A stretch of 64,000 nt of DNA from positions 59,921-123,920 of the forward strand of contig JACRPN010000013.1 of NCBI GenBank assembly GCA_016223145.1, read 5' to 3'. How positions within the stretch are numbered: the stretch's first letter is position 1; each line of letters begins with the position of its first letter. The DNA is from Armatimonadota bacterium. Lineage in GTDB: Bacteria; Armatimonadota; Fimbriimonadia; Fimbriimonadales; Fimbriimonadaceae. Below the pieces are notes generated by a model. It was not told where the DNA came from. It saw only the letters and a list, made by a program, of their open reading frames with translations, and made no database searches. Positions 8,703 to 18,182 of the stretch are shown one piece after another. The translations under genes and the position numbers were made by a program.

Positions 8703-9503
8703 TCATCCGCGTCGGCGGCGGCGGAAGGCACCCAAACCAAGGGTCAGCACCAGCAGCCCCGACGGCTCAGGTACAGATTCGATCTTCATTTCGTTGACAA
8801 AGTAGTCGCCTGAAGGGGCATTTCTGGCAATCCTGCCCCAGAAATCGGCGTAGTTGGGAGCAAAACCACCCGCATTATAGGTCGTGCCGGTGTAGGTGAA
8901 GGTTTGCGATGTGGCTAGGGCCTCCAGCTCAAACCGATAGTCGAACTCGTCCCCATTGGCCGCGAGAAGGGTCAGGGACACCTTCAGTCCGCCGTCGGTC
9001 CACGCGATGCCGGTGTCAAGCTTGCCAACCACCTCAGAGAACTGCACATGATATCTCGGCTGGCTGCTGCTGACATCCACGAAGAAGAAGCCAATCGTAT
9101 CGCCGTAGAGCCCTGTCTCATAGTGAGTGCCTTGTGCGAGAGATCCGGTGTCCCATAGGCAGCTATAGGTGGCGCCCGTGGGCATTGGGGCAGAGAGAAA
9201 ACGAGCAATGTAGCTGCCGCCGATCACAGGATAAGAGACTCCCCACGAGCGCCCTCCAGTATCAATGCCCGGGCCACCGCCCCCACCGTTCGAATTCGAA
9301 GATCCAAGAAACATTGGGTTCGGATCGGAGTTGTTCGAGGTTCCGTAGTCCCACACATCAAAACCAAAGCCCCCGTTTGAGTACTGCAGGAACCCACCGT
9401 CGTAGGCCGAGTCGGAGGCATCGTCGTAGGCGAAAATCGTAGAGAACGACATTGCCGTTGCCGCCAGCAATGCCCCCAAAAGTACAAGTCGCTTTCCTTT
9501 CAT
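8703..9503 (-). CDS. PEP-CTERM sorting-domain exported protein
   Basis: 266 residues from ATG 9501-9503; a start ten codons earlier is possible. The signal peptide is MKGKRLVLLGALLAATAMSF, with cleavage probably after IFA. The mature part is Gly/Asn/Ser-rich with a poly-Gly stretch near residue 80, followed by beta-type sequence resembling a carbohydrate-binding or lectin-like fold (inference). The tail is VPEPSGLLVLTLGLGAF then RRRRRG. It is monocistronic, facing away from the neighbouring operon's end. Specific role unknown. Confidence 0.9.
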   Translation of the reverse strand: MKGKRLVLLGALLAATAMSFSTIFAYDDASDSAYDGGFLQYSNGGFGFDVWDYGTSNNSDPNPMFLGSSNSNGGGGGPGIDTGGRSWGVSYPVIGGSYIARFLSAPMPTGATYSCLWDTGSLAQGTHYETGLYGDTIGFFFVDVSSSQPRYHVQFSEVVGKLDTGIAWTDGGLKVSLTLLAANGDEFDYRFELEALATSQTFTYTGTTYNAGGFAPNYADFWGRIARNAPSGDYFVNEMKIESVPEPSGLLVLTLGLGAFRRRRRG

Positions 9504-9689
9504 GTCACTACTAATTGCTGAACGACATGGCATTTGTGACGAAAAGCGCCAAATGTGCTCTAGGCGCGGGCGAAAACAATCTGAAGCAGCCGTACGGAAA
9601 CGAGGCTGATTGGAGAGTTTGCCCGGCGGCCTTCGCCCGCTTATAGCTCCTGAACCAGTCTTGCGGGGCCAGCGGAGGCGAGCAAAGGG

Positions 9690-10370
9690 CTACGGCGCGT
9701 GCTTGCTCGGCGCTTTGTCCAGGCTAAAGAACTCCACGACATCGTCGAGGCGGTTGGATTCGGACTCACAGGCCTGCGAAACGCCGGTGGACCTGGTTTT
9801 GGCGTCTTCGATGGCTCTCTTGATCGAGGCGATTTGCGACTGGAGCTGAGCTATCTGCTGTTCCGATGCGGCGACGAAGGACTGCGCCTGCTTTTCGTGG
9901 CTCTCCGAATAGCTGGCGAGCGCGGCGAGCTTGCGCGAGGCATCCGCCAAGACGCTCTCGATCGTCACTCCGCTCGTCTTCGACATGGCGCCAAGGGTCA
10001 CCTTGAGGGTGGCTCGCTTGGATTCGATGGGCAATTCTGCGGGGAGCTGAGCGAAAAGCTCAAGCACGTTTTCAGCCGTGAAGGCCTCCTGCGGGAGCTT
10101 GGCCATCTTGTAGATGGCCTCAAAACTGACTTTGCCGTCGGATGAGATGACGGGCAGGTCGGCACTTTCCTGGCTCACCGTCGGCGAGATCTCGTCGAGG
10201 TTGGGTCCAGGAGCATCGCGTACCAGCTGTTCAATCGTTTTTTGGGGCCTTGGCGCAGCCGTTTGGGCACTCGCCGGGTCGGCCAATCCGGGCGACGAAA
10301 CGTAGCCGGTGTCGGGGTCCATCTCGACGAAGAGCCCAGCCACCTTTCTTACAGTGTCGCGAACGCTCAT
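9690..10370 (-). CDS. Unknown cytosolic coiled-coil protein, last gene of SBP-OmpA operon
   Basis: 226 residues. No signal peptide or membrane span. Residues 1-20 (SVRDTVRKVAGLFVEMDPDTGY) form an amphipathic start, a Pro/Ala linker follows, then a helical domain with PELPIESKRATLKVTLGAM-like sequence, and a long coiled coil (QQIAQLQSQIASIKRAIEDA) near 170-190. It overlaps the upstream gene by four bases (ATGA), so translation is coupled. Its position in a transporter operon suggests a cytosolic partner of the 313-residue membrane-anchored protein. No family recognised. Confidence 0.85.
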   Translation of the reverse strand: MSVRDTVRKVAGLFVEMDPDTGYVSSPGLADPASAQTAAPRPQKTIEQLVRDAPGPNLDEISPTVSQESADLPVISSDGKVSFEAIYKMAKLPQEAFTAENVLELFAQLPAELPIESKRATLKVTLGAMSKTSGVTIESVLADASRKLAALASYSESHEKQAQSFVAASEQQIAQLQSQIASIKRAIEDAKTRSTGVSQACESESNRLDDVVEFFSLDKAPSKHAP

Positions 10371-11308
10371 TTGTTAGGCAGATTATACAGCCGGCTCGCC
10401 CCCTGGGCGACGGGCATCTCGTCGAACGGCGTCATCTCGCTGAGCGCCTCTGTCAGGATGTCGCTCTGGCTGACCACGCTGTCGATCTCGGCGATCACCT
10501 GTTCGGGTGATCGCGCCCTGATTTCGTCGCTGATGAGTCCGAGCGTGTCTTCCATGAGCTTCATCTGGTTTGTGAGGTTATCAAAGATGTCAGCGATCTG
10601 CTGCACGTAGAGCGCCCGGCGGTTCATGATTTCAATCCGCTTATCGAGAAGGGCCTTGTTATGGAGGTTCTCCTCGTCGACGGACTGGCGATTAAGGCGG
10701 TCGTTCTCGTTGCGGTAAAAATCCTGGACGTCGTCGACGATGGCTTTCGCCCAGGCTTCAAGTCCCTCGGTGTCGTCGCTAGAAGGAGGTGATGGCGGGG
10801 GAGCGCCCTTCTTGCCCTTTTTTGATCCTAAGTCGAACTGCGCCGGCACTGCCGGCGCACGTTCGGGGATCACTTGTTCGTGTACGTGGATGAGGTAGTT
10901 CTGGAATTCAAGCCTCTTGGCTGCAAAGAGCAAGTACTTCTCCAGCAGGTAGTCCAGCTTCTTCAGCACGTCGCGCAGAAAGGGCCTGTCCCTGTCGATG
11001 GGCTGGATGTTGGCGCGGTTCTCCTCCAAACGGTTGTAGCGGATCTGCTCCTTTGGTGAGAGAAATGGGAAGACGCGCTTTTTGAGATCGGCGCGGCGAC
11101 GCTCCACCTCCAGTTGATAGCGCTTTTCGAGGAGCCCGTTGTACCACTTTGAATCTGGCGCGAACAGCAAGTAGCCTGCTTCGAGCGCGAGACCAGCCAT
11201 CAGAGGCAGAGGATTGAGAAACGCAGCGCTAAGGGCGAATGCCGAGGCGAGCCCGAGGAGGTTGGGCGTTTCAGAGAGAGCGCTCTTGAGGTTGCTCGGC
11301 CTCTTCAC
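10367..11308 (-). CDS. Unknown membrane-anchored helical protein
   Basis: 313 residues. Hydrophobic residues about 17-50 (LGLASAFALSAAFLNPLPLM, then AGLALEAGYLLFAP) make one or two membrane spans. The remainder is charged and helical, with a Lys-rich, Pro-rich linker (SKKGKKGAPPPSPPSSDD) near 175-195 and predicted coiled coils on both sides. It overlaps the ATPase gene by four bases at its start and the 226-residue gene at its end. It might link the importer to a cytosolic process; that is inference and no family was recognised. Confidence 0.85.
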   Translation of the reverse strand: MKRPSNLKSALSETPNLLGLASAFALSAAFLNPLPLMAGLALEAGYLLFAPDSKWYNGLLEKRYQLEVERRRADLKKRVFPFLSPKEQIRYNRLEENRANIQPIDRDRPFLRDVLKKLDYLLEKYLLFAAKRLEFQNYLIHVHEQVIPERAPAVPAQFDLGSKKGKKGAPPPSPPSSDDTEGLEAWAKAIVDDVQDFYRNENDRLNRQSVDEENLHNKALLDKRIEIMNRRALYVQQIADIFDNLTNQMKLMEDTLGLISDEIRARSPEQVIAEIDSVVSQSDILTEALSEMTPFDEMPVAQGASRLYNLPNK

Positions 11309-12120
11309 TTGGCAGGCCCGCCTTGGGGTACGCCGTTCGGAGCCGGCGACTTCAGCATGTTTAGGATCGCCTGATGGAGCCTCTGAAAGTTCGGCTCCGT
11401 CTGGATCGCGAGCGTGCGCGGCCGGGCGAAGGAGATCATGGTATCGAGCACGATCTGCGACGGGCGAGGAGAGAGCACCAAGACCCTGTCAGCAAGGAGG
11501 AGAGCTTCCATAATGTCGTGCGTCACGAACACGATCAGGCTCCTTTCTTGCTGCCAAATGTCCACGATGAGCCGTTGCATGTCCGCCCTGGTTTGGGCAT
11601 CCAAAGCGCCGAACGGTTCATCCATAAGAAGCACTGGACGCTTGAGGGCAAGCGCGCGCGCTATCGCAACGCGTTGCTGCATGCCACCAGACAGCTCGCG
11701 GGGATAGGCGTTTTCGCGGTCCGCCAGTCCAACCATTCCCAGGTATTTGCGGGCGGTGTCCTGGGTTTCGTCTTGGGGCGCGCCCATGAGCTCTAGCCCG
11801 AACGTGACATTCCCAAGGACCGTTCTCCAAGGAAAGCAGGTGTAGGCTTGCTGGACCGTTACCGCTTGAACGGTCGGCCCGACGACCTGCTCTCCCATGA
11901 TATAGACTTTGCCGTGCGATGGCAGGAGCAGCCCTGAAATCATGTTCAGAAGCGTGCTCTTCCCGCAGCCCGAAGGGCCGACGATGGCAATGAACTCGCC
12001 GTCTTCGTCTTTGGTGACTTGAAAATCGATCTCCTTGATCGCCATCACCGGTTCCTGCCCTTTGCGCAAGTAGGAATGCCCGACGTGGTCGAACTTGAGC
12101 AGCGCGTCTCCATCTACCAT
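11305..12120 (-). CDS. ABC transporter ATP-binding protein, nitrate/taurine (NitT/TauT) type
   Basis: 271 residues from the ATG at 12118-12120, which overlaps the permease stop by seven bases; an apparent 570-residue frame is this gene read through the permease. Walker A GPSGCGKST is at 48-56, the Q-loop region at about 91-97, signature LSGGMQQR at 143-150, Walker B LLMDEPF at 164-170 and the switch His at 201. It should drive the permease encoded just upstream. The closest family is the SsuB/TauB/NrtD-type importers; the substrate is not clear from sequence. Confidence 0.95.
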   Translation of the reverse strand: MVDGDALLKFDHVGHSYLRKGQEPVMAIKEIDFQVTKDEDGEFIAIVGPSGCGKSTLLNMISGLLLPSHGKVYIMGEQVVGPTVQAVTVQQAYTCFPWRTVLGNVTFGLELMGAPQDETQDTARKYLGMVGLADRENAYPRELSGGMQQRVAIARALALKRPVLLMDEPFGALDAQTRADMQRLIVDIWQQERSLIVFVTHDIMEALLLADRVLVLSPRPSQIVLDTMISFARPRTLAIQTEPNFQRLHQAILNMLKSPAPNGVPQGGPAK

Positions 12121-12899
12121 GGGAACAGCCTCCTGCGCGCTATCAGGAACGCCCAGTCCGTGATCGCGGAGATGATGCCGACGACGATGAGCGTGGCGAA
12201 GACCTTTCCTGAGTCTTGTGTACGTGAACCGACGTAAAGAAGATATCCCAGCCCCAGCTGCTCTTCGCTGTTGTTGATGAACTCCGCCAAGACGATGTAG
12301 GTCCACATGATGCCGTTGCAGACGGCGACGGCCTCCCAAATCTGCGGCAGGGCGCCAGGAAGCAGCACCTTCCCTAAGACCTGGCGGCGCTTGGCGCCAA
12401 TGTCCAACGCAACGTTGACGTAATCCTGACTTACGGCCAACACGGCCTGCCGCACAAGAACGATCATGTAGAACAGCGCGCCAAGGAATAGGAACACGAT
12501 CTTGGCTTTTTCTTCCACGCTGAACCAAAGCACAATCAAGCCTACAAGGCCCGTGGTGGGAACGCTTTTGGCGCCGTTCACAACCTTGCGAAACAAGGCA
12601 TCGATCGGTGCAAAGGCCCCCATGAGGAGACCCAAAGGCACTCCAACCAAGATGACAAGGCCAAGCGCCTGGACCACTCGAAACGTGCTTCGCAAGATGG
12701 CTGGCAGAAGCCAATCCTTGTGGTGATACTCGGCCAGAGCCTCCCACACTGCCGAAGGCGTGGGAAGAAACAAGGGCTTCACGTATCCGCCATAGGTTGC
12801 GGCGCTCCACAACAGACCCAGCATGAGGACGCCCAGCATGCCGATCATCAGATCGACCCTGGGGGTCAGTTTGCCTCTGACTGCGAGAAAGTCCTTCAC
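12114..12899 (-). CDS. ABC transporter permease, SsuC/TauC type
   Basis: 261 residues with about six membrane spans. The cytoplasmic coupling motif reads DIGAKRRQVLGKVLLPGALP at about 167-186, the EAA-loop form of the BPD_transp_1 superfamily (family knowledge). It starts two bases after the stop of the substrate-binding gene and overlaps the ATPase gene. One permease gene implies a homodimer. It works in the cytoplasmic membrane with the SBP-OmpA protein and the ATPase. Confidence 0.95.
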   Translation of the reverse strand: MKDFLAVRGKLTPRVDLMIGMLGVLMLGLLWSAATYGGYVKPLFLPTPSAVWEALAEYHHKDWLLPAILRSTFRVVQALGLVILVGVPLGLLMGAFAPIDALFRKVVNGAKSVPTTGLVGLIVLWFSVEEKAKIVFLFLGALFYMIVLVRQAVLAVSQDYVNVALDIGAKRRQVLGKVLLPGALPQIWEAVAVCNGIMWTYIVLAEFINNSEEQLGLGYLLYVGSRTQDSGKVFATLIVVGIISAITDWAFLIARRRLFPW

Positions 12900-12901
12900 G
12901 A

Positions 12902-14467
12902 TTACTTAGGGACGACCATGATGTCCGTTCTGCGGTTCTTCGATCTGCCTTCTTCGGTGTCGTTTGACGCAACCGGCTTGTTCGGGCCATTCCCCTTCGC
13001 GATGAAGCGGGCGGCATTGAAGTGATACTTGGAGACCAGGTAGTTCACGACCGACTGGGCGCGCCGCTGACTGAGCGCAGTATTCGTGGCCGCTGAGCCT
13101 CGACTATCGGTATTGCCTTCCACGCGGATGTAAGCGTTCGAGTAGGTTTGTGCCGTCAAAGCCACCTGGTCCAGCGCTTGCTTGGCATTTGGATCCAGGC
13201 TTGCCTGCCCGGTGGCAAAGAAGATGTTCACCGGTTTCGTCATCAGAGCAGGCTCGTTGACCTTTTCTTTTGGCGTCCGTGCTGGGAACTTCGATTCCTC
13301 TACAGGAGCCTTGATCTCGGCATTCTTCGAAGCCTCGGCATAGATCTCCTTGAGGAAGCTGTCGTCTTTGGCGACGCTTGGACGAACGGCTTCAGGAATA
13401 TAGCCCCGGCGTACCCAGGCTGTGCTCGCCTCTTTAAAAATGCGGTCAAAGAGCGGTTCAGAGCCGTCAAGGCCGAACATCTTGGTGTTATCTACGAGGT
13501 CTGCCCACTTCACCGTCGAGAGTTGGCTTAGGGTCTCTTCTTGGCCGAGATCCTTGTACAGCGGTTCATTTTCCATGAGCGCGTTGACGGCAAGGTCGGG
13601 CCTGCGGTTAGCTTCTGTCGTTCCCTCGAGCCATCCCTTGACGAACGCCTTGATGACATCCGGATGCTGCTTGATGAACTCGGTCCGCGCAACCATGAGA
13701 TCCGCAATCAGGTTCGCAGCGGTCTTTGAGCTAACAAGTATCTTGCTGCCGGGCCGCTTGTTGAGGCACTCGGTGACGTCGGGCTCCCAAACCACGGCGG
13801 CGTCGACTTTTCCGGCCACGAAGTCGGCTCGGGCGTCAGGCGAGGCGTTCTTTCCAACCAGGGCCTTCACGATTCGGGCTTGCTCCGTATCGTCCAGGCT
13901 AGAGTTTGCCAGACTGTATTCGAGGAGCCAGTGGGAGGGTGTGAAGAGGGCCAGCGAGATCTTCTTACCGGCGAGGTCCTCAATTCGATTGATCCCAGAC
14001 CTTACGACGATGGCATCGCCACCGCGGGACCAGTCCACCTGCATGATGGCTTTTGAATCGACGCCGCCTTTGATGAAACCGGGAAGCTCATTGCCCCAAA
14101 AGTCGACGGTCGACCAGACGATGTCGACCCCATCGGGTCCACCCTTCGCAAAGGCCTTTGCGCGTGCGTCCACATCTTCCATCAGCATGAACTCAACGAG
14201 GAGCTTGTGGTTCTTCCAGTAGATGCATTCTTTGTTGGGTTTGAACCCATGATTGGCCACGAGACCGCCGGCATAACCAGGCCAGGTGACGATGCCTACC
14301 CGGAGCGGCCTGCCCAGGATTCCCTGGTCTCCCGACACCGTGTTCCCTCCACCACCGAAGAGTCCGCCTTCTTTGGAGCCACCGTTCATGTACCGGTAAG
14401 CCCCAAAGCCCAAGCCCGTCAAGACGATTAGGAAGATAAGTACCTTCCCCAAAGGTTTAATGCGCAT
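12902..14467 (-). CDS. Substrate-binding protein fused to a C-terminal OmpA domain
   Basis: 521 residues from ATG 14465-14467 with a TTGGAGG binding site. An N-terminal uncleaved-looking span (VLIFLIVLTGLGFGAYRYM) is followed by a Gly-rich linker and then a NitT/TauT-type periplasmic binding domain (about 60-370; VGIVTWPGYAGG at its start, DAAVVWEPDV in the middle). Residues about 410-521 are an OmpA-like peptidoglycan-binding domain with NTDSRGSAATNTALSQRRA, containing the Asp and Arg typical of diaminopimelate binding. The protein would therefore sit anchored in the inner membrane and bind the cell wall while presenting ligand to the permease. It is the first gene of the five-gene operon. 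Confidence 0.93.
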   Translation of the reverse strand: MRIKPLGKVLIFLIVLTGLGFGAYRYMNGGSKEGGLFGGGGNTVSGDQGILGRPLRVGIVTWPGYAGGLVANHGFKPNKECIYWKNHKLLVEFMLMEDVDARAKAFAKGGPDGVDIVWSTVDFWGNELPGFIKGGVDSKAIMQVDWSRGGDAIVVRSGINRIEDLAGKKISLALFTPSHWLLEYSLANSSLDDTEQARIVKALVGKNASPDARADFVAGKVDAAVVWEPDVTECLNKRPGSKILVSSKTAANLIADLMVARTEFIKQHPDVIKAFVKGWLEGTTEANRRPDLAVNALMENEPLYKDLGQEETLSQLSTVKWADLVDNTKMFGLDGSEPLFDRIFKEASTAWVRRGYIPEAVRPSVAKDDSFLKEIYAEASKNAEIKAPVEESKFPARTPKEKVNEPALMTKPVNIFFATGQASLDPNAKQALDQVALTAQTYSNAYIRVEGNTDSRGSAATNTALSQRRAQSVVNYLVSKYHFNAARFIAKGNGPNKPVASNDTEEGRSKNRRTDIMVVPK

Positions 14468-14755
14468 CGAATTGCCTCCAAACCCCACTAGGTCGATTTG
14501 CTTAGGATCGACTGATGAGTAGTTTAGCAAACATCCCATACGTTGGAAGCATCAAGAGGTTGCTGTCGGGATATTCTTTGAAGCTCGAACCAGACGGATG
14601 CGGTGTGGCAACCGGCGGGTCGGCCTCGCTCCCACGCGAAGATCAGCAGCCGGATGGACGCTTTTCGTCAGGCAAACTTGGACCTTCCCCCGGTCTTGGA
14701 GACACAAACGCCCCATATCGAGCTCCGAGCAACCGGCGTCTCGACGGTCCAGGTT

Positions 14756-16114
14756 TCAGCCTTCCGGGTACCCGTCAACGGGCAGAGAGTGCGCGTCCGT
14801 CTCCACACGCTCGATGCTCCTGAGCCAGTTTTGCGGCGGCACCGCAGCGGCCAATAGAGTCAGTGCGACTGCAATTGGGATGGCGATATGGCGCTTCTCC
14901 CAAAGGGTGGGAAGCACCCCAAAGATCAGCGCAAACACCGGCACCCCGAACCAGAAGTACAGCCACGCCCTGTTGCTGGACTGGTCGAAGTCAAACACTT
15001 CGAGCGTGAAACCGGTGTAGGGCTTCCAGCTCACGTCGAAATCCCTGTTCATCTGGCTCGGCTGGATGTCGCCCCGGAGGAAGGTGTAAGCCACGCCGAA
15101 CTTGGCCATGGCGTAGCGTGTGCCCTTCCATTCGTCGAAGAGGCCCTTATCCTCTTGCGGGTCTTTCCGAACCTCAATCTCCAGGCCGTAGTTGTCGGCT
15201 TTCCACACCCTCATGCCCTCGATTTCGGCTCTTCGGCCGCCTACGACCACCAGCTCCAGGTGGACCGGCTGGTTCATCGTGGCGGTCAGGCGCATGGGAT
15301 AGACCGGCTTCTCGGTATCAAAAACGGCCTTCAGCGGGTGGGGTGGGAGTGGCCGGTCGGTCGCCTTCCGGAAGCTCGCCGCAAGGAAGCACCACCCTTC
15401 CTCGGCGTATTGATCGATCACCGAGGCCGCCTGCTCGGGGACGTCGATATTGTGGTCCCTGAGCCAATCCATGATAGGCTTCGAGGATTCCGATGAGAGC
15501 GCTGAGACCTCATAGGACCCGATCGTGCCGTAGTTGGTGACGTTGACCTCAGGCTGAGCCATCTTGTACGAAGCTCCGCCCTCGGCTGCCGCTGATTCTG
15601 TTGCGCCGGACTTGGCGGCATTTCGTGCGTCGGAGGGGTCGAACCAAACGTTGACCACCAGGAAGCAGGCCAACAGGAATGCCTCAAGCAGCATCCAGCC
15701 CAGGCGGTTGCCGGGCGACGCCTTGCGGTGGCGCACACCCGAACTCAGGAGCACCGCCGCCGCGAAGATGGCAAGGAGGCCGACCGTTTGGTGGTCCCTG
15801 TTGCTTAGGCTAAGGACGCGCGGCTTGACCTTCTCAAAGGTCCGCGTGATGTACTCCGGCTTGACCGCCTTGACAAAGCTGGGCTTGGCGGGTAGCGGCA
15901 CCACCCAGCCATAGCCTCCGCTAGGGCCGTCGAGCACCGATTCGATGATGAGCGTTTCGGTCTTGCCGTCCCACTTGAGCACGGCGCGCTGACTGGGGAT
16001 GCTCGGCGGACGCTCGGTCAGCTGGACGGTGCGTTCGGGAAACATGCCGCCGTCGGCAAGCGCTTTGGCCGACGCAACGACGGTCAGGAGGCAAACCAAG
16101 GCTAGTCTGGTCAT
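14756..16114 (-). CDS. DUF2330 domain membrane/exported protein
   Basis: 452 residues with a TAAGGAGT ribosome binding site. A signal peptide (MTRLALVCLLTVVASAKALA) is followed by DGGMFPE and TERPPSIPSQRAVLKWDGKT, the start typical of DUF2330 proteins (family recalled, function unknown). Unusually, two membrane spans (VGLLAIFAAAVLLSSG and WMLLEAFLLACFLVVNVWF) interrupt the domain at about 110-157, and two more lie near the C-terminus (FWFGVPVFALIFGVLPTLW, IPIAVALTLLAAAVP). It is monocistronic. It may be an envelope protein that exposes its beta-domain outside. Confidence 0.85.
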   Translation of the reverse strand: MTRLALVCLLTVVASAKALADGGMFPERTVQLTERPPSIPSQRAVLKWDGKTETLIIESVLDGPSGGYGWVVPLPAKPSFVKAVKPEYITRTFEKVKPRVLSLSNRDHQTVGLLAIFAAAVLLSSGVRHRKASPGNRLGWMLLEAFLLACFLVVNVWFDPSDARNAAKSGATESAAAEGGASYKMAQPEVNVTNYGTIGSYEVSALSSESSKPIMDWLRDHNIDVPEQAASVIDQYAEEGWCFLAASFRKATDRPLPPHPLKAVFDTEKPVYPMRLTATMNQPVHLELVVVGGRRAEIEGMRVWKADNYGLEIEVRKDPQEDKGLFDEWKGTRYAMAKFGVAYTFLRGDIQPSQMNRDFDVSWKPYTGFTLEVFDFDQSSNRAWLYFWFGVPVFALIFGVLPTLWEKRHIAIPIAVALTLLAAAVPPQNWLRSIERVETDAHSLPVDGYPEG

Positions 16115-16372
16115 CGCGGTGACTCCTTATCGGTTAGTGTGCTCTACTCCGGCAATCGTTCACACAGGTCGACGGGCAATGCTTGGGACGGTGGGCATGA
16201 CTACAGGCAATCTCAATAGTCGGGTGTCGCCCTTACAGGGCTCGTCCACAAACGGCCACCTGGTTCCAGGGCTGCGCCCTTCGCTCCAACAGGTCGGCCC
16301 GTTGGGCCTCCGGAAACGGCCCTTGAGATGCCCAGAAGTGGCCGGCCCTAATCGGTGCGATGCGCGGATAGA

Positions 16373-17731
16373 ATGAAGCAAGCCATGTCCACGCTTCCGA
16401 GGCTCGCCCTCAGCGCCAATCGGCGCTACTTGATCACCGAAACAGGACAGCCATTCTTTTGGCTAGGCGACACAGCCTGGGAGCTCGTTCACCGTCTGAA
16501 GCGCGATGAGATCGACCACTACTTCGCCGCGCGCAGCGAGCAAGGGTTCAACGTGGTGCAAACGGTGGCGCTCGCCGAGCTGGACGGGTTGCGCACACCC
16601 AATGCTTACGGACACCTTCCCTTTCACGATCTAGATCCCGCCAAACCGGATGAGGGCTACTTCCAGGACCTGGACTATGTTGTGCAGGCAGCGGCCAAGC
16701 ACGACATCTACCTAGCACTGCTTCCCACTTGGGCCGACAAGGTGACGCTCGCCTGGGGCGCGGGGCCGGTCGTGTTTGACGCAGCGAAGGCACTGAGCTA
16801 TGGGCACTATCTCGCGAATCGGTATCTATTCGCGACAAACCTCATCTGGGTGCTGGGTGGCGACCGGCCAATGCACAAAGGGGACCATGATTGGAGCCCG
16901 ATCTGGTCCGCGATGGCAGAGGGAATCCAGGCAGCCATGGGGCGCTCCGCGTTGATCACCTATCATCCGGACGGTGGGCCTGATACTCCCACAACCGTTC
17001 ATAGGGCGCCGTGGGCCAACTTTACGATGATCCAGTCAGGACACTGGGCCGCTGAGAACCCAACCTGGGACTGGATCGAGCATCTCTATCGCCTCGATCC
17101 GCCAAAGCCGGTACTCGACGGCGAACCAAACTACGAGGACCATCCGGTCGCGCCCTGGCCCAAATGGGACCCGAAGAGTGGGTACTTCCGGGATCATTCC
17201 GTTCGCAAGCAGGTGTATCGGTCTGTGTTCGCAGGTGGCTTTGGCGTGACCTATGGCCACCACTTTGTCTGGCAGATGTTTGACGAGGGCCGCGAGCCGG
17301 TCAACAACGGCAACGAGCAGATGCCCTGGAAGCAGGCGATCCAGCGGCCCGCGGCAAAGCAGATGATCCACCTTAAGCGGCTGATGCTCTCGCGCCCGTT
17401 TCTCAGTCGAATACCGGACCAAACCCTGTTGGACATGCCGAACGGCACGGGTGGGGATCACATCCGCGCGACGCGCGACTCGAATGGCCGCTTTGCGATG
17501 GTCTACTTCCCCAATCCGGGCATGCGATGCCGTCTCAAGGTAGCGAGCTTGGCAAAGGACCTCGTGGGTTGGTGGTTTGATCCACAAACCGGCAAGGCGG
17601 AGAGGTTCGAGTCCAAAATCATGGACAGGCACCTCGAAGTGGAGTCGCCGACGCCCGGTCCGGACAGCGTGTTGGTGCTGGATGACGCCTCGAAGGAGTT
17701 CGCTGCGCCTGGACACATGGCTCACGCCTAA
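16373..17731 (+). CDS. GH140-like glycosidase (DUF4038, apiosidase-like)
   Basis: 452 residues from ATG 16373; GTG 16355 and ATG 16385 are alternatives and no ribosome binding site decides. There is no signal peptide, so it acts in the cytosol or leaves by another route. The N-terminal TIM barrel contains LGDTAWELVHRL (31-42), LIWVLGGDRP with Asp164 and PVLDGEPNYED with Glu251; these fit the two catalytic acids of the DUF4038/GH140 family. The last roughly 90 residues are a small beta domain (RFAMVYFPNPGMRCRL, WWFDPQTG) like the C-terminal domain paired with DUF4038. Apiosidases cut apiose from pectin side chains; the exact sugar here is unproven. Confidence 0.88.
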   Translation: MKQAMSTLPRLALSANRRYLITETGQPFFWLGDTAWELVHRLKRDEIDHYFAARSEQGFNVVQTVALAELDGLRTPNAYGHLPFHDLDPAKPDEGYFQDLDYVVQAAAKHDIYLALLPTWADKVTLAWGAGPVVFDAAKALSYGHYLANRYLFATNLIWVLGGDRPMHKGDHDWSPIWSAMAEGIQAAMGRSALITYHPDGGPDTPTTVHRAPWANFTMIQSGHWAAENPTWDWIEHLYRLDPPKPVLDGEPNYEDHPVAPWPKWDPKSGYFRDHSVRKQVYRSVFAGGFGVTYGHHFVWQMFDEGREPVNNGNEQMPWKQAIQRPAAKQMIHLKRLMLSRPFLSRIPDQTLLDMPNGTGGDHIRATRDSNGRFAMVYFPNPGMRCRLKVASLAKDLVGWWFDPQTGKAERFESKIMDRHLEVESPTPGPDSVLVLDDASKEFAAPGHMAHA

Positions 17732-17835
17732 GAGAGGCCAGGCCGCCAGTCCAGGTCCCTATGTTGTTCGTGTGCAGAAACAGCTTCGCCCCGCCGTTCG
17801 ACCCTTGATGACCGAACGACAGGGCGAAATAAAGA

Positions 17836-18126
17836 TCAGCCTACAATCGCGTAGACTTGGTCTTCGTCGAGGATGGTGTACTCCTCGACGCCGATGGTGA
17901 CTTCGTTGCCGCCGTACTTGCTGAAGATCACCCGGTCGCCGACTTTGACGGAGATCTTGTTGCGCGTGCCGTCATCCAGGATGCGGCCCGGGCCAACGGC
18001 GATGATCTTGCCTTCCTGGGGCTTCTTCTTGGCGGCGTCGGGCAAGTAGATGCCTCCCGCGGTTTTCTCTTCTTCTTCGAGTAGCTGCACGACGACCTTG
18101 TCGCCGAGCGGTCGCAAGTTGCTCAT
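17836..18126 (-). CDS. groES: 10 kDa co-chaperonin GroES
   Basis: 96 residues from ATG 18124-18126 with a GGAGGAAA binding site; twelve further in-frame codons upstream are CIRCE leader. Features include MSNLRPLGDKVVVQLLEEEE at the start, the mobile loop KTAGGIYLPDAAKKKP (about 21-36) that docks on GroEL, and IFSKYGGNEV. It is separated from groEL by 9.4 kb, on the same strand, but carries its own promoter and CIRCE, so the two are probably co-regulated by HrcA. Confidence 0.99.
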   Translation of the reverse strand: MSNLRPLGDKVVVQLLEEEEKTAGGIYLPDAAKKKPQEGKIIAVGPGRILDDGTRNKISVKVGDRVIFSKYGGNEVTIGVEEYTILDEDQVYAIVG

Positions 18127-18155
18127 GTCTTGTGTGTTTCCTCCATCACAGGGCG

Positions 18156-18182
18156 TTAGCACTCGCCCAAGCTGATTGCTAA
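18156..18182 (-). promoter_or_regulatory. CIRCE operator of groES (HrcA site)
   Basis: TTAGCACTC, nine bases, GATTGCTAA: a perfect left arm and 8 of 9 in the right arm. It lies directly downstream of the -10 box. Confidence 0.94.

Noticed and set aside
11305-13017. Single 570-residue protein ending in an ABC ATPase
   Set aside because: Residues before MVDGDALLKF read the permease and SBP genes in the wrong frame; the real ATPase starts at 12120.
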